A DNA stretch of 43,032 nt from a virus, in IMG/VR virus record IMGVR_UViG_3300010885_031327, positions 1 to 43,032 of that record. One strand, 5' to 3'. Each line of letters starts with the position of its first letter. Position 1 is the stretch's first letter. The notes under the pieces are model-generated. The model searched no databases and had not been told where the DNA came from. It saw only the letters and a program-made list of their open reading frames with translations. Position numbers and translations under genes: made by a program. Shown piece after piece: positions 16,120 through 24,029 of this stretch.

Positions 16120-16677
16120 ATGATGCAGGTAATTGATCTTTCTAAACAATTTGAGTACCTAGACTTGTGGTATGAATCAATCGATTACATTTGCAAAACG
16201 GCAGGGGACCTTAGAGACAACTATTCTAATTTAGACCCTATCGAGTTTGAATGCTTTACCGCAGTTGTAGAAGATAACACTATATTGTGCTTTAGCGCAC
16301 TACAAGTTTCTCCAGATGATTGGGGAACACAAATTGGACGATGCAGTACAAGGATGTGGATACATCCAGATTATAGACTTACAGGGATGAAAAAATTTGT
16401 CGGAGGTGATAAGTTTTTAAATACTACACATTGTCTACCTATACAAATAGAAAAAGCCAAATCTTTGAGATTAGATTGTATCTTTGTAAGCCGAGAAGAC
16501 AATCCACTAGGATTTAGTGAATATGTTAACTTGATTAAAATTAATACTGGTACAGAATTTACAATGCTATCCGAAAAATATAATCTATTCGGAGTAGAAC
16601 AATATGTTGCGGTTAGCATGTTGACTACAAACGGATTAACAGAATGGAATAAGTCTATGGAAAAGTTTAAAGTATGA
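16120..16677 (+). CDS. GNAT-like acyltransferase
   Basis: I start at the first of two adjacent ATGs (16120, 16123); the longer TTG frame from 16084 is less likely. The 185-aa protein has a GNAT-style core, FTAVVEDNTILCFSALQV then TRMWIHPDYRLTG and a C-terminal YNLFGVEQYVAVSM. The RxWIHPxYR segment matches the strand and loop where GNATs bind the pantetheine, although the glycine-rich loop is degenerate. It shares an ATGA overlap with the PurD-like ATP-grasp gene, tying it to the mirror-image module. Confidence 0.55.
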   Translation: MMQVIDLSKQFEYLDLWYESIDYICKTAGDLRDNYSNLDPIEFECFTAVVEDNTILCFSALQVSPDDWGTQIGRCSTRMWIHPDYRLTGMKKFVGGDKFLNTTHCLPIQIEKAKSLRLDCIFVSREDNPLGFSEYVNLIKINTGTEFTMLSEKYNLFGVEQYVAVSMLTTNGLTEWNKSMEKFKV

Positions 16678-18011
16678 GTTTCTTTGAAAAGAAAAGAGTG
16701 TTAGTTTTGGGACCAAGTCTAAGTGATGCAAGCATTGCTAGGATAATTGCAGAACAACATCCCGATATTACAGTTGATCTAATGACCAGCAATCAGCAAA
16801 CATCAATTATTCCTAATTTAAATGTCATTCCGTTTATGCTAGAGTTTGCAGGTCCAGTGGATGCAACTTTTTGGGAAAATAAATTAACCTTTTTCAAAGA
16901 AGGATCTTTTAAATACCTAACCTCTGATCTTTTAAATTTTATAAAAGAAAAAAATGAAGACTATGATTTAATTATTGCATTAGGGTTAGAATTTCAGCGT
17001 TGGGTGTCTTGGCGTAATTTAAGAAAAGCTATTAAAACTCCAATTTTATGTCCTAATCATCAAGCAGCCGCCACAGAATTTGACAAGCTCTTTACTAAAG
17101 ATATATTACTAGAGATAGGAATTCCAACACCTAAATACAATTTAATAGATTCCACAAAGGTCATTGACGAGTTAGACCGCCGGCCATTGCCTATAGTTTT
17201 TAAATTTAGTAAAAACTTTTCAGCTTTGGGCTTCGGTTCATGGGTGTTTAAAAAAAGATCCTATTACGAAACGGTGCCATTACTAGTGCAGATGACGAGT
17301 TTTGTAGAACAAGAAATATATACCGAAGAATTTATTAAGGGTAAAGAAGTTTCTGTACACTTTATTTGTAATGGCACAGAATGGCAGTACATTGGTGCTG
17401 CAAGAGACTATAAAAAAACCTACGAATACGACCTAGGAGCAAATACATCAGGCACTGGCTCGTACTCAGAGGTTAATTATTTTACAGATGAGATTAAGTC
17501 TACCGTGTTCGAATATATGGACAAGCTGATGTTGCAACTGAACAGACTAGGCATATTCTTTAAAGGCATATTTTACATGGGAATTATAATTGATGAGAAT
17601 AATGTTCCGTATATCTTAGAAATTAACTCAAGGCCGGGACTACCAGAGATGCTATCTATTCTAGGAAATGTTAAGTCAGGTACGTTGTTGGAGAATTTTT
17701 ATAGGGCTGCTACAGAAGATGAGCTACTTCCTTTTGAACAAGATAACTCTGCATCGGTGTCTATCTGCATAATACACAAAAATTACAATCACATTATGAA
17801 ATTAAACTCAAAGCTGCCGGATTTTTCTGATGCACCTAGTGACATTAAAATAGACTATGCATCGCATATGCTCAACAAGTTTAATATTTATTGCTGCTTA
17901 ACCGCTACTAGCAATACTAGATTTTTAGCAGCTGAAAAGATAAACAAATATCTCGAAACCAAAGATCTAAAAGATTTTAGATACAGAAAAGACATAGGTT
18001 TTTTAGAATGA
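16674..18011 (+). CDS. PurD-like ATP-grasp ligase
   Basis: The 445-aa protein matches glycinamide ribonucleotide synthetase (PurD) throughout: a Rossmann-like N-domain, an ATP-grasp core, ARDYKKTYEYD near 243 where PurD has ARDHKR, NTSGTGSYSE for NTGGMGAYSP, EINSRPGLPE (316-325) for EFNxRFGDPE, and a C-terminal FRYRKDIG. Mg-ATP-binding Glu and Asn are present. Changes at several conserved PurD residues suggest a substrate other than phosphoribosylamine plus glycine. ATP-grasp ligases join a carboxylate to an amine through an acyl phosphate. It is coupled by ATGA to both neighbours and has a paralogue at 20334. Confidence 0.83.
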   Translation: MSFFEKKRVLVLGPSLSDASIARIIAEQHPDITVDLMTSNQQTSIIPNLNVIPFMLEFAGPVDATFWENKLTFFKEGSFKYLTSDLLNFIKEKNEDYDLIIALGLEFQRWVSWRNLRKAIKTPILCPNHQAAATEFDKLFTKDILLEIGIPTPKYNLIDSTKVIDELDRRPLPIVFKFSKNFSALGFGSWVFKKRSYYETVPLLVQMTSFVEQEIYTEEFIKGKEVSVHFICNGTEWQYIGAARDYKKTYEYDLGANTSGTGSYSEVNYFTDEIKSTVFEYMDKLMLQLNRLGIFFKGIFYMGIIIDENNVPYILEINSRPGLPEMLSILGNVKSGTLLENFYRAATEDELLPFEQDNSASVSICIIHKNYNHIMKLNSKLPDFSDAPSDIKIDYASHMLNKFNIYCCLTATSNTRFLAAEKINKYLETKDLKDFRYRKDIGFLE

Positions 18012-19177
18012 TTCATGATAGCATAATTAAAAATAATCAAGTAGGCTATTATAAAGTTGGAGAGAAGCTGTTCCTTAACAAACTAGCAGCATTACAATGG
18101 TCTGCTCAAACAATCACTCCTGTAACCTACCATTGGTTTGATGAATCATTCGATACATTTAATCGATCACTACTAGGAACTGTGTCATTAGATGCACTCT
18201 ACAAAGAACGTGCTCAACGCCTTCGCGACAAATATGATTATCTAATTTTAAATTATTCAGGTGGTTGCGATAGTTGGAATATTTTAAAAACATTTCTAGA
18301 TAACAACATAAAATTAGATCAAGTTATGATTTGTTGGCCGTTTGGCGCATCGAAAACATATAAGCCTAATATTAAAGATGTCAGTGCTGACAATTTTATG
18401 AGTGAATGGGACTTTACTATGAAGCCCGACCTCGAATGGCTGGCCCAGTATCATCCTGATATTAAAATTGAACTAATCGATTGGGCCGAACCATTTGCAA
18501 ATAATCCTAATTTTGTTAATGAAAGATCATTTGATAAATTAAATCACTTTCACAACCTTGCTGACTTAGCTAGATCTACATTATTCTCTAAAACAGAAAG
18601 AGAAATGATAGAAAAAGGCAAAACAGTTGCAACTATATGGGGACTAGATAAACCAAATATTTCCAGGCTAGGAAATCAAATAGGCATGTCATTCTATGAC
18701 AGCGTTACCACAGTTGCTCATCCAGCACCCTGCAATCCGTTTGGTACTGAATACTTCTATTGGGATCCTAATATGCCCGTCATTGCCTACGAGATGGCAT
18801 ATCAAACTCTTAATTGGTTCAAGGCTAGACCACGTATGCAGAAGTATATTTGGAATGAATCGGAAATAGGCACAGAGATAGATACATTCTTGGTTAAGAA
18901 ACAAGTAAATTTAACTGCCTGTAGAGACAGTTGTTATACAACATGGAACAATAAGCCTACACAATTCCAAGTTAACAAGCCTGTTGACATTATTAGAGCA
19001 GACAAAGACTTTTGGCTCTACGAACACCGTGAATTATCTCACCATGTTGACAAATGGAAACCACTCTACGATGAATTGTTAAGCACTGTTGATAGAAAAG
19101 ATACTTCTATAAAAGAAGGAAAACCTGTAGGATATCGATCTTTTTCAACTAAGCGACATTACTTTGCAACTATCTGA
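18008..19177 (+). CDS. PP-loop ATPase paired with ATP-grasp (copy A)
   Basis: The 389-aa protein has an N-terminal beta-rich segment, RAQRLRDKYDYLILNYSGGCDS (PP-loop 84-89) and a long C-terminal half rich in Trp and Tyr. The copy at 19159 has RAQQIRDEYDYVVIMCSGGADS at the same place, and both share TADIS/DVSADN-like and YGIDKP/WGLDKP segments, so they are paralogues. PP-loop enzymes release pyrophosphate from ATP to activate a substrate. It is coupled by ATGA to the PurD-like ligase and its last 19 bp overlap the convergent copy. Confidence 0.75.
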   Translation: MIHDSIIKNNQVGYYKVGEKLFLNKLAALQWSAQTITPVTYHWFDESFDTFNRSLLGTVSLDALYKERAQRLRDKYDYLILNYSGGCDSWNILKTFLDNNIKLDQVMICWPFGASKTYKPNIKDVSADNFMSEWDFTMKPDLEWLAQYHPDIKIELIDWAEPFANNPNFVNERSFDKLNHFHNLADLARSTLFSKTEREMIEKGKTVATIWGLDKPNISRLGNQIGMSFYDSVTTVAHPAPCNPFGTEYFYWDPNMPVIAYEMAYQTLNWFKARPRMQKYIWNESEIGTEIDTFLVKKQVNLTACRDSCYTTWNNKPTQFQVNKPVDIIRADKDFWLYEHRELSHHVDKWKPLYDELLSTVDRKDTSIKEGKPVGYRSFSTKRHYFATI

Positions 19178-20337
19178 GTAGGAAAAAACTTTGATGTTGG
19201 GCCTAATTTATAATATTTTCTATAAAGATTAAATCCCGTACCTGTCTTATCAAGATATTTGGCATTTATTGTTTTAATAAAATTTCTAAAATCTGAATCA
19301 ACTAGTTCGTACATTCTAGTGTCATGATGTAGTTGATAAAACCAATCGTCGTGTTCTCCCAAAAACATTCTAGTTGGTTTTGCTCCTTGGAATATTGGCT
19401 TCCATGTAGATGGATAGATACATGGAACTATAGCACGTTGATAAAAACTGTTTCTAATTTTATTTTGCTGTTCAAACATTGTTTTATGTTTCAAGCTATT
19501 GTAGACCAATTTTAATACTTTTTCGTTTTCCGGTAATGCTACCCACTTGGCTACCTGATGTCCTTGTTTAACCATCATTAGAGGGAGGTCTGGAGAATAA
19601 TAAAACAATACATTTTCCACATTAGGGTAAGGTTTATCAAAGGCTGGACGTTGAACATTGACTGTGCTATCTGCAATTTGAATCCAAATATCTCCGTCGG
19701 TGCCGACTAATACTGTTGGTTTATCGATGCCGTAGACTATGGCTATCTTTTTTCCACTCTCGGCCAAGTTCCTTAAGTGTGTTAATTGTTCTAAATTGTA
19801 TCGAGCAACTCCCGAAGGATGAATCCACTCTCCTCCTCTAAACAACCAGTCGTCTGTTTTAAAATCGATCATATTTTTAAAATAATCGTTTATAGTAATT
19901 TTTACATTGGGGTGCTTGGCTTTAATATCTGCTACCAAGGGCAACTGAACTAGGTACGTTTCACTCATGGTATTAGACGCACTAATATCAGCGGTTGTAT
20001 TTTTCCAATTGTTTAAACCTGATACTGGAGCAGAAGCAATAATTTCATCCACTAGTATATTGTTATTTAAAAATGTCCAAGCAATGTTGGTACTGTCTGC
20101 GCCACCACTACACATTATCACAACATAATCATACTCATCTCGAATTTGTTGAGCACGGATTTTATAAAATTCATCTAGCGTTGTTGTTGGTTCAGTGGCC
20201 CAATCTACAGATTTTAAGATTGTATCATTGAAATTCCATTCTACATCAGCTAACGTTTTGTTAGCATACAGGATAGCGTCTAGTTTTTCAAAAAAAACCT
20301 TTCCGTTTACTGTGTAATGGCCCAATCGGTTATTCAT
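19159..20337 (-). CDS. PP-loop ATPase paired with ATP-grasp (copy B)
   Basis: The 392-aa protein carries SGGADS (77-82) and the same order as copy A: GHYTVNGKVFFEKLDA at the N-terminus against GYYKVGEKLFLNKLAA, then FYKIRAQQIRDEYDY, ISASNTMSE, YGIDKP and a C-terminal EHDDWFYQLHHD against ADKDFWLYEHRE. It follows a PurD-like ligase gene with ATGA overlap. The function is not known; the conserved pairing with ATP-grasp on both strands suggests the two proteins act together. Confidence 0.75.
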   Translation of the reverse strand: MNNRLGHYTVNGKVFFEKLDAILYANKTLADVEWNFNDTILKSVDWATEPTTTLDEFYKIRAQQIRDEYDYVVIMCSGGADSTNIAWTFLNNNILVDEIIASAPVSGLNNWKNTTADISASNTMSETYLVQLPLVADIKAKHPNVKITINDYFKNMIDFKTDDWLFRGGEWIHPSGVARYNLEQLTHLRNLAESGKKIAIVYGIDKPTVLVGTDGDIWIQIADSTVNVQRPAFDKPYPNVENVLFYYSPDLPLMMVKQGHQVAKWVALPENEKVLKLVYNSLKHKTMFEQQNKIRNSFYQRAIVPCIYPSTWKPIFQGAKPTRMFLGEHDDWFYQLHHDTRMYELVDSDFRNFIKTINAKYLDKTGTGFNLYRKYYKLGPTSKFFPTQIVAK

Positions 20338-21599
20338 TTTTGATATCCTATGTCTGTTCGATAGGTAAACTCATTCATGGTTTTGTTCTCTAAAAATTTA
20401 TATAGCGTGGCTGCTGCTTCGTCTACAGTGTCGCAAGTTGCTGTAATTGTAGAATTTAACAATCGTCTATTACGTTGTAATCCTAAACAAATATTTGGAG
20501 GTATTGGATATAAGTCGGGATTTTTAAACTTATTAGATTTATCTGCTGTTGATATTTCATAAGTTTTGTTAATTATTCTAATGGTTGCAGCAGATTTATC
20601 TGTAAATTCTATTTCAGGAATACTGTCATTGCTGGCAGCAGCATAAAATAATGTTGACAGATCATTTTTAATAATAGAAAAAATTGATTGTAACTCTGGG
20701 TCTCCAGCTCTGGTATTAATTTCTAGAACATAGGGAACATTGTCAACTATCATTATTCCTAGATATAAAATACCCACATATGGGGTCCCTCGGTTCTTTA
20801 AAAAATCTATAATTTTGTCTACATAGGTATGTATAATTGGATCAACATCAGGCACCGGCGAGTACGAACCCATCCCTGCTGTGTTATATCCCTTATCATC
20901 TTCATAACGCTTTTTGTAATCTCTAGCAGATCCTAAGTATTTCCACCCGGTAGAATTACATAGTGCGTGGAAAGAGAATTCTCTTGAGCCCGATACAAAC
21001 TCTTCAACAACAAATGATTGATTTAAAAAATCTCCTACATGCTGTTTTTGATATCGAACGCTTCCTTCTTTTTGAAGATAGTTGAATAATTCTTGATAAT
21101 TGTCATCATCAACAATAACTGTTTGGAGTCCAAAACGCCAATCTCTTTCGTATTTTAAAACAAACGGTCTTTTAATTTCAAAAAAGTTTTTAAGTATCTC
21201 TTCCCTAAACATTATTTTATATTTGGGAGTAGGGATTCCTAATTTAGTTAATAGCCGTTTGCCTGTAAATTTTGACCACTCTAACATTCCTAGATCTTTA
21301 GTAGGCATTAAAACTGGTATATTTTTTTTTATGATCTTTTCATGTAGTTGAGTCCACATTTGATAATGATGTTTAACCGGTATTATCAAATCAACTTCTA
21401 CAGTGTCTAAAAAATCCAAAACATTTACAGGAATATTGTGTATCATTTCGCCCAAAATAGTCAGCGGAATGTATTGATTAGTAGGAGGGAGAGAGTCAAA
21501 TCCCTCTGCATGATAGATTACATTAAGCTCGGATTCTTGAATTAATTTTTGACACAGCAGGTGTGCTCCTGCAGTTGTTCCTAATACCAATATTTTCAT
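20334..21599 (-). CDS. PurD-like ATP-grasp ligase (second copy)
   Basis: This 421-aa paralogue of the 16674 product is closer to true PurD: SARDYKKRYEDDKGYNTAGM (about 224-243) and EINTRAGDPE (293-302) match the phosphate-binding and metal-binding motifs, and it ends FTYRTDIG. The N-terminal domain begins MKILVLGTTAGAH, a PurD-like glycine loop. It could be a genuine GAR synthetase or a relative with a new amine or acid. It leads the minus-strand ATP-grasp/PP-loop pair from a late-type box, with an AGAGAG ribosome site partly within an inverted repeat. Confidence 0.83.
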   Translation of the reverse strand: MKILVLGTTAGAHLLCQKLIQESELNVIYHAEGFDSLPPTNQYIPLTILGEMIHNIPVNVLDFLDTVEVDLIIPVKHHYQMWTQLHEKIIKKNIPVLMPTKDLGMLEWSKFTGKRLLTKLGIPTPKYKIMFREEILKNFFEIKRPFVLKYERDWRFGLQTVIVDDDNYQELFNYLQKEGSVRYQKQHVGDFLNQSFVVEEFVSGSREFSFHALCNSTGWKYLGSARDYKKRYEDDKGYNTAGMGSYSPVPDVDPIIHTYVDKIIDFLKNRGTPYVGILYLGIMIVDNVPYVLEINTRAGDPELQSIFSIIKNDLSTLFYAAASNDSIPEIEFTDKSAATIRIINKTYEISTADKSNKFKNPDLYPIPPNICLGLQRNRRLLNSTITATCDTVDEAAATLYKFLENKTMNEFTYRTDIGYQK

Positions 21600-21620
21600 G
21601 TTTACTCTCTAAGTAAACAT
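21598..21620. repeat. Inverted repeat covering a start codon
   Basis: ATGTTTAC (21598-21605) and GTAAACAT (21613-21620) flank 7 nt that include the AGAGAG ribosome site of the minus-strand ATP-grasp gene. The ATG lies in one arm and the promoter box touches the other. It could be a DNA operator or could limit translation. Confidence 0.4.
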
Positions 21621-21625
21621 ATTTA
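21620..21625 (-). promoter_or_regulatory. Late-type promoter box TAAATA (minus)
   Basis: The minus strand reads GTTAAATATG. The predicted start is near 21614, giving a 15-nt leader with AGAGAG before the ATP-grasp start. Confidence 0.55.
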
Positions 21626-21650
21626 ACTGCTAAGTTAATTGGACAACTTA

Positions 21651-21995
21651 TTATAGAGAAAATATGATTACTGGCGTTTGACTATTGACCTGCCCTTCAC
21701 ATATCAACATATGGCCTTTGGCAAGATAGTATTCGTTTCTAACTGCTGGCCAATTAGGAATTGTAGATTTTAATATTGCTACATATTCATTAAATGCAGC
21801 CCTAGACGGATAAGTTAAAGTGTTGGTAAATGTCAACTCGTCTTGAGATAATGCAGTTTCTCTAGACAACACTATCTCTGGATTATCTATTCTTATAGAT
21901 CCTCGTAATTCTTGAATTGTTGCAAATTCTGGAGAATCGAAGAAAAACGGATGATCTTTATTTGGTCGAATTGAAGTCAGGGTCTGTTTAAACAT
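21651..21995 (-). CDS. Unknown small protein
   Basis: The product is 114 aa, mixed alpha/beta by appearance, with no cysteine-based motif, signal or membrane segment. I do not recognise it. It is supported as a gene by a late-type promoter box at 22015-22020 and a good ribosome site (AGAGGAT) in a 14-nt leader. It lies between the ATP-grasp/PP-loop module and the structural region, divergent from a fibre-like gene, so it could belong to either. Confidence 0.6.
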   Translation of the reverse strand: MFKQTLTSIRPNKDHPFFFDSPEFATIQELRGSIRIDNPEIVLSRETALSQDELTFTNTLTYPSRAAFNEYVAILKSTIPNWPAVRNEYYLAKGHMLICEGQVNSQTPVIIFSL

Positions 21996-22014
21996 GGGTT
22001 ATCCTCTTGTACAA

Positions 22015-22020
22015 TATTTA
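22015..22020 (-). promoter_or_regulatory. Late-type promoter box TAAATA (minus)
   Basis: The minus strand reads CATAAATATTG, with a predicted start near 22009 and AGAGGAT in the leader of the 114-aa gene. Confidence 0.65.
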
Positions 22021-22021
22021 T

Positions 22022-22076
22022 GTCGGTTTCAAAGTTTAAACTAAACTGAAAAAGAATAAATATACTATAAACCGAC
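22022..22076. repeat. Dyad between divergent late promoters
   Basis: GTCGGTTT (22022-22029) and AAACCGAC (22069-22076) form an 8-bp inverted repeat around a 10-bp palindrome AGTTTAAACT (22033-22042). The plus-strand box at 22057 lies inside. It may be a binding site shared by the two promoters. Confidence 0.4.
22057..22062 (+). promoter_or_regulatory. Late-type promoter box TAAATA
   Basis: GAATAAATATAC gives a predicted start near 22068 and a 23-nt leader with AGGAG before the fibre gene ATG at 22091. Confidence 0.7.
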
Positions 22077-22090
22077 TCAGGAGTTAAAAT

Positions 22091-23098
22091 ATGCCCTTAC
22101 AGCTACGCAGAGGCAATACAGCACAAGTTAATGCCATTGTTCCATTAATTGGCGAACTTATTTACGATACCCAAACGGGAAAAATACGTGTAGGTGACGG
22201 CACCACAGCAGGAGGTGTTATAGTTTCTTCTTATACCGATATTCAAGCAAAAGCAGCGGCAGGTGCAGCATTGGCAGGTGGATCACATGGTGGTATAAAC
22301 TTTACATATAATTCTGGTACGAATACTATCAATGCTAATCTAAACTACGAACTTAATCGATCTATTACCAATCTAAATGGTACCGTAACACTAGTCGACA
22401 CTGATCAGGGAACTATTACTGGTCCTCTCAATACTTCGGGTGGGACTATCAACGGTAACTTGTTAATGACTAGAAGTGCCTACAGCAATGTGGACGGTGC
22501 TGGATTTGAATTTGCTCAACATCATAACACTAGTGATGCTGTAAACTTTACATTTTATAGATCTCGAGGAACTAGAACTGCTCAATTACCTGTAATTGAT
22601 CTAGACGATATGGTAGATATTGTAGGTAGTGCCTATAACGGCACCGGACGATCACAGTCGGCTGGTATAACTTTCCGAGTTGATGGTCCAACAACTGGTG
22701 GTAACGTACCTGGAAAGATTCGATTCGTAACGAATGATGGAACTTCTTTTGCTACTAGATCCGAAATCGATTCCGATGGAATATTTAAAATCAACACAAT
22801 TCAAGCATTTTCAACTCCAGTTATTCAGTTCAATTCATTAATTAGTGGTGACATTAGCGGTAGTGTGTTCGGCGACGACTCTACTAGAATTTTAGACGGC
22901 ACCAACAATCGACTCACAGCAAGAAGTGTACAGGCAACACAGTATTTACAGATGCCTATATATGCCAATGCAGCGTTGAGAAATGCAGCAATAACAGCCC
23001 CTAGTCCGGGAATGATGGTATTTGTAACCAATAATGGGTCTAATCAGCAAAAACTTCAAGTTTATACTTCGGGCGGTGGTTGGACAGACTTATACTAA
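22091..23098 (+). CDS. Phage tail-fibre or virion surface protein
   Basis: The 335-aa protein opens with LQLRRGNTAQVNAIVPLIGE and LIYDTQTGKIRVGDGTTAGG, the N-terminal module found on many phage fibre and receptor-binding proteins. The middle is Gly/Asn/Thr-rich beta sequence (SGTNTINANLNYEL, LNTSGGTINGNLLM), and the C-terminus has SPGMMVFVTNNG and YTSGGGWTDLY, a common capping segment. No catalytic motif is seen. It has a late-type promoter and a good ribosome site, as expected of a virion gene. Confidence 0.75.
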   Translation: MPLQLRRGNTAQVNAIVPLIGELIYDTQTGKIRVGDGTTAGGVIVSSYTDIQAKAAAGAALAGGSHGGINFTYNSGTNTINANLNYELNRSITNLNGTVTLVDTDQGTITGPLNTSGGTINGNLLMTRSAYSNVDGAGFEFAQHHNTSDAVNFTFYRSRGTRTAQLPVIDLDDMVDIVGSAYNGTGRSQSAGITFRVDGPTTGGNVPGKIRFVTNDGTSFATRSEIDSDGIFKINTIQAFSTPVIQFNSLISGDISGSVFGDDSTRILDGTNNRLTARSVQATQYLQMPIYANAALRNAAITAPSPGMMVFVTNNGSNQQKLQVYTSGGGWTDLY

Positions 23099-23123
23099 TT
23101 TGAAAAGATTTCCTTTGTAATAG

Positions 23124-23151
23124 TTGACTTCAGTTACAGATAGTGTATAAT
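23124..23151 (+). promoter_or_regulatory. Sigma70-type promoter for the tRNA-like gene
   Basis: TTGACT (23124-23129), 16-nt spacer, TATAAT (23146-23151). The expected start is near 23158, the first base of the tRNA acceptor stem. Confidence 0.75.
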
Positions 23152-23157
23152 TAAACT

Positions 23158-23268
23158 GTGGTCGTGAGTGGAATTGGCAGACCTCCCGCTATGCTCATAG
23201 CATAGAGTGGGGACGGGACAAAGTCGTAGACAGAGTCTTTGTAGGTTCGAAACCTACCGACCATACCA
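23158..23268 (+). tRNA. tRNA-like gene with long, ambiguous anticodon region; anticodon unresolved
   Basis: A 7-bp acceptor (GTGGTCG with CGACCAT, first pair G-U), a canonical T arm (GTAGG TTCGAAA CCTAC), a discriminator A and an encoded CCA are clear. The D-loop core GAATTGGCAGAC resembles tRNA-Leu. At 111 nt it is about 20 nt longer than a usual class II tRNA. The anticodon arm can be read as CTATG-CTCATAG-CATAG (anticodon CAU with U33), or as an arm TCCCG/CGGGA or CCGCT/AGTGG with an oversized loop. A variable arm AAAG/CTTT is possible. It has its own sigma70 promoter, so it is transcribed; identity and function remain open. Confidence 0.7.
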
Positions 23269-23308
23269 ATTACTTTTATAAGTAAAACACATATTACAAG
23301 GAAAAATT

Positions 23309-23500
23309 ATGTCAACAACAGTAGAACAGCTCAAAGCAGACTTCGAAGCATTTTTAGCAGAAGATGGAAAGTTTACAGCAGGCAATGGCGCAGCAGGTAC
23401 TCGTGCTCGTAAAGCACTTCAAGATGTTGCCAAAGGTGTTAAAGCTCGTCGCAATGAAATCACAGCAGAAAAGAACGCACGTAAAGAAGCCAAGGCCTAA
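23309..23500 (+). CDS. Histone H1/Hc1-like basic DNA-binding protein
   Basis: The 63-aa, Lys/Ala/Arg-rich protein contains GNGAAGTRARKALQDVAKGVKARR-type sequence from about residue 25, matching the conserved GNKAAGTRARKxLQ segment of the bacterial H1-like Hc1 family. An acidic, helical N-terminal third precedes it. Such proteins bind and compact DNA, here perhaps phage or host DNA. It has a good ribosome site (AAGGA) and follows the tRNA-like gene, probably on the same transcript. Confidence 0.7.
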   Translation: MSTTVEQLKADFEAFLAEDGKFTAGNGAAGTRARKALQDVAKGVKARRNEITAEKNARKEAKA

Positions 23501-23502
23501 TT

Positions 23503-24024
23503 ATGAGCACCAAGGACAGTATCACATTTGATGATATTGAAATTGATCTAAGTGATTATGGTGCTGCTCCTCAGGCAAGCACCATGATTGACACCTTAGA
23601 TACTATTACTCTCACTGGATCGTCAAATCAATTTGCCAATATTGGCACAATAACTTTACCTAGTAGCAACACCTTTTCCTACGGTGGTGCAACAGTTGGT
23701 GGTATTACTACAATTAATAATATCAATGCCAACAGTCAATGGACTACAGGAACTTCGGGGTACACTATAAGCCCCACTTACGGAGTTAGTCCAAGCACTG
23801 TTAACATTTCTAGCACTGGTATTGATATGGCAGCAGGTACTGATATCACAGTTGATGGACAAAGTCTAAAAGAATTTATGAAGAAGATGGAACAACGACT
23901 TGCTATCCTGGTACCCGATCCGGTGAAACTTGAAAAATTTGAAGCTCTAAAAAAAGCCTACGAGCATTACAAAACAATGGAATCGTTATGTTTTGACGAG
24001 CCCGAAGAAGACAAAGAAAATTAA
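23503..24024 (+). CDS. Conserved phage protein with beta-repeat N-terminus and coiled C-terminus
   Basis: The 173-aa protein starts 2 bp after the previous stop. Its N-terminal 110 residues are Thr/Ser/Gly/Asn-rich beta sequence (TITLTGSSNQ, GGITTINNIN) as in virion surface proteins. Then comes GQSLKEFMKKMEQRLAILVP, and the C-terminal KLEKFEALKKAYEHYK forms a helix seen on many small phage proteins; the gene at 24715 ends with a similar VKKAYEQY. I suspect a minor structural role but cannot name it. Confidence 0.6.
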   Translation: MSTKDSITFDDIEIDLSDYGAAPQASTMIDTLDTITLTGSSNQFANIGTITLPSSNTFSYGGATVGGITTINNINANSQWTTGTSGYTISPTYGVSPSTVNISSTGIDMAAGTDITVDGQSLKEFMKKMEQRLAILVPDPVKLEKFEALKKAYEHYKTMESLCFDEPEEDKEN

Positions 24025-24029
24025 ATACT

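Noticed and set aside
16674-18011. Ordinary purine-synthesis PurD
   Set aside because: Several conserved PurD residues are altered, no other pur gene is nearby, and it is paired with a PP-loop ATPase and a second copy.
23158-23268. Group I intron or tmRNA
   Set aside because: The extra sequence is only about 20 nt, far too short for an intron, and there is no tag-peptide frame.
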